Translations under genes and position numbers: made by a program
The notes under the pieces: generated by a model
What the model was told of the DNA's origin: nothing
What the model saw: the letters and a program-made list of their open reading frames with translations, nothing else
Database searches by the model: none
Shown here: in pieces, positions 13,522 through 14,962 of the stretch
How the letters are laid out: each line of letters opens with the position of its first letter
How positions within the stretch are numbered: position 1 is the stretch's first letter
Source of the DNA: RGIG4708 sp045633845
GTDB lineage: Bacteria; Bacillota; Clostridia; UMGS1810
DNA: 14,962 nucleotides
Assembly: GCA_045633845.1 (NCBI GenBank)
Contig: JAZQZC010000041.1
Location: 1 to 14,962, forward strand
Reading direction: 5' to 3'

Positions 13522-14962
13522 ATGGCTAAAAAGTTTGTATACCTTTTTTCCGAAGGTGACGCGTCAATGCGTAATCTCCTCGGAGGTAAAGGAGCTAACC
13601 TTGCTGAGATGACAAAACTCGGTCTTCCTGTTCCACAGGGCTTTACAGTTTCTACCGAAGCTTGTACTCAGTATTATGATGATGGCCGTAAAATCAGCGA
13701 CGAAATTCAGGCTGAAATCATGAAAAACATCATTGAAATGGAAAAAATCTGCGGCAAAAAATTTGGCGATAAAGAAACCCCACTTCTTGTTTCTGTTCGT
13801 TCAGGTGCAAGAGCATCTATGCCTGGTATGATGGACACAATCCTCAACCTCGGTCTTAACGAAGACGTTGTTGAAACAATGGCAGCTAAATCAGGTAACG
13901 CAAGATGGGCTTGGGACTGCTACAGAAGATTTATTCAGATGTATTCAGACGTAGTTATGGAAGTTGGTAAGAAGTACTTTGAAGAGCTTATCGACGAAAT
14001 GAAAGAAGCTAAGGGCGTAACACAGGATATCGAACTTACTGCAGAAGACCTTAAAGTTCTTGCAGGTCAGTTTAAAGAAGAATATAAAAACAAAATCGGC
14101 AAAGACTTCCCAAGTGATCCTAAGGAACAGCTTATGGGTGCTGTTGAAGCCGTATTCCGTTCATGGGACAACCCCAGAGCAAACGTATACAGACGTGACA
14201 ACGATATCCCTTATTCATGGGGTACAGCTGTTAACGTACAGATGATGGCATTCGGTAACATGGGTGACGATTGCGGTACAGGTGTTGCATTTACACGTGA
14301 CCCTGCTACAGGTGAACCGGGACTCATGGGTGAATTCCTCGTTAATGCGCAGGGTGAAGACGTTGTTGCCGGCGTTCGTACACCAATGCCGATTGCTGAA
14401 ATGGAAGAAAAATTCCCCGAAGCATTTGCAGAATTCAAAAAAGTTTGTGCTACACTTGAAAATCACTACAGAGATATGCAGGATATGGAGTTCACTATCG
14501 AAAACAAAAAACTCTATATGCTCCAGACTCGTAATGGTAAGAGAACTGCAAAAGCTGCTCTTAAAATCGCTTGTGACCTTGTTGATGAAGGTATGATTGA
14601 TGAAAAGAAAGCTGTTGCTATGATCGACCCACGTAACCTTGATACACTCCTTCACCCACAGTTTGATGCAAAAGCTCTCAAAGCCGCTACACCTATGGGT
14701 AAAGGTCTTGGTGCTTCTCCCGGTGCTGCATGCGGTAAAGTTGTATTTACAGCAGAAGATGCAGATGCTTGGAACGCAAGGGGCGAAAAGGTTATCCTCG
14801 TTCGTCTTGAAACATCACCTGAAGATATTACAGGTATGAAAGCTTCACAGGGTATCCTTACAGTTCGTGGCGGTATGACATCTCACGCAGCAGTTGTTGC
14901 TCGTGGTATGGGTACATGTTGTGTATCTGGCTGTGGTGAAATCAAAATGGACGAAGCTAACA
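13522..14962 (+). CDS. ppdK: Pyruvate, phosphate dikinase (5' part, cut by window end)
   Basis: PPDK interconverts pyruvate + ATP + Pi and PEP + AMP + PPi; in fermentative anaerobes it often works in the glycolytic direction, making pyruvate and ATP from PEP. The first 480 residues of an expected 870-880 are present. The nucleotide-binding domain has LLGGKGANLAEMTKLGLPVP (19-38), VSVRSGARASMPGMMDTILN (90-109) and FTIENKKLYMLQTRNGKRT, where Glu323 and Arg337 agree with the Clostridium symbiosum enzyme. The swivelling domain has GGMTSHAAVVARGMG with the phospho-carrier histidine at residue 455, again the C. symbiosum position. GGAGG (13509-13513) lies eight bases from ATG 13522. Codon choice shifts visibly to CGT, GGT, CTC and ATC relative to the upstream genes, a sign of high expression. 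There is no frame break; the PEP-binding domain lies beyond the edge. Confidence 0.97.
   Translation, partial: MAKKFVYLFSEGDASMRNLLGGKGANLAEMTKLGLPVPQGFTVSTEACTQYYDDGRKISDEIQAEIMKNIIEMEKICGKKFGDKETPLLVSVRSGARASMPGMMDTILNLGLNEDVVETMAAKSGNARWAWDCYRRFIQMYSDVVMEVGKKYFEELIDEMKEAKGVTQDIELTAEDLKVLAGQFKEEYKNKIGKDFPSDPKEQLMGAVEAVFRSWDNPRANVYRRDNDIPYSWGTAVNVQMMAFGNMGDDCGTGVAFTRDPATGEPGLMGEFLVNAQGEDVVAGVRTPMPIAEMEEKFPEAFAEFKKVCATLENHYRDMQDMEFTIENKKLYMLQTRNGKRTAKAALKIACDLVDEGMIDEKKAVAMIDPRNLDTLLHPQFDAKALKAATPMGKGLGASPGAACGKVVFTAEDADAWNARGEKVILVRLETSPEDITGMKASQGILTVRGGMTSHAAVVARGMGTCCVSGCGEIKMDEAN

Noticed and set aside
14060..14839. Several alternative frames on both strands in the last 900 nt
   Set aside because: All lie within ppdK, which reads uninterrupted from 13522 to the window end with catalytic residues in place.
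1..14962. CRISPR arrays, tRNA/rRNA genes, insertion sequences, defence islands
   Set aside because: Reading both strands showed no regularly spaced repeats, no tRNA-like cloverleaf or CCA end, no transposase or integrase, and gene content that is core chromosomal throughout.

Overview
The window is AT-rich, gene-dense chromosomal DNA from a spore-forming, Gram-positive anaerobe of the class Clostridia, probably a gut Oscillospiraceae/Ruminococcaceae-type organism. The main grounds are the sporulation genes ylbJ, yqfC and yqfD, the Firmicutes-type block yqfC-yqfD-phoH-ybeY-dgkA-era-yqzL-recO, pyruvate phosphate dikinase (typical of PPi-using anaerobes), strong AGGAGG-type Shine-Dalgarno (SD) sites and frequent TTG/GTG starts. 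The lineage is inferred from gene content only. I see no rRNA, tRNA, CRISPR array, insertion sequence or phage gene; this is housekeeping chromosome, not an accessory island.

Left block (145-5435, all +): rlmB (23S rRNA 2'-O-methyltransferase), copA (Cu+ P-type ATPase), a small ACT-domain protein, its usual neighbour the UPF0210/DUF711 'PFL family' protein, and a Toprim protein related to RNase M5. Gaps are about 10 nt, so these probably form one transcript, which ends at a strong hairpin terminator whose stem begins in the last stop codon. The rlmB leader holds a 12+12 bp palindrome and a possible 17-codon leader ORF.

Middle (5436-8123): an AT-rich stretch of about 410 nt with hairpins but no gene, a near-consensus sigma-A promoter, and a secreted/anchored YabE-like cell-wall protein (DUF348-G5-3D). 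A bidirectional terminator separates it from the convergent ylbJ (spoVV). The ylbJ start is back to back with yqfC, and a good sigma-E-like promoter faces yqfC, so this is a probable mother-cell sporulation control point.

Right block (8123-13360, all +): yqfC, yqfD, phoH, ybeY, dgkA, era, yqzL and recO, with overlapping or nearly abutting genes. It joins late sporulation functions with ribosome maturation (YbeY, Era, perhaps PhoH), lipid kinase recycling (DgkA) and DNA repair (RecO). Compared with Bacillus subtilis, yqfF/pgpH (c-di-AMP phosphodiesterase) and cdd are absent from the cluster. The small yqzL (49 codons) overlaps recO by 56 nt in another frame, and its SD lies in the arm of a long hairpin.

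Right edge (13522-end): a strongly translated ppdK, cut by the window after residue 480, with the phospho-carrier histidine (His455) just inside. I found no convincing new defence or mobile system. The least understood genes are the ACT/UPF0210 pair, and the most interesting non-coding signals are the rlmB leader, the hairpin before yqzL and the AT-rich region before the YabE-like gene.
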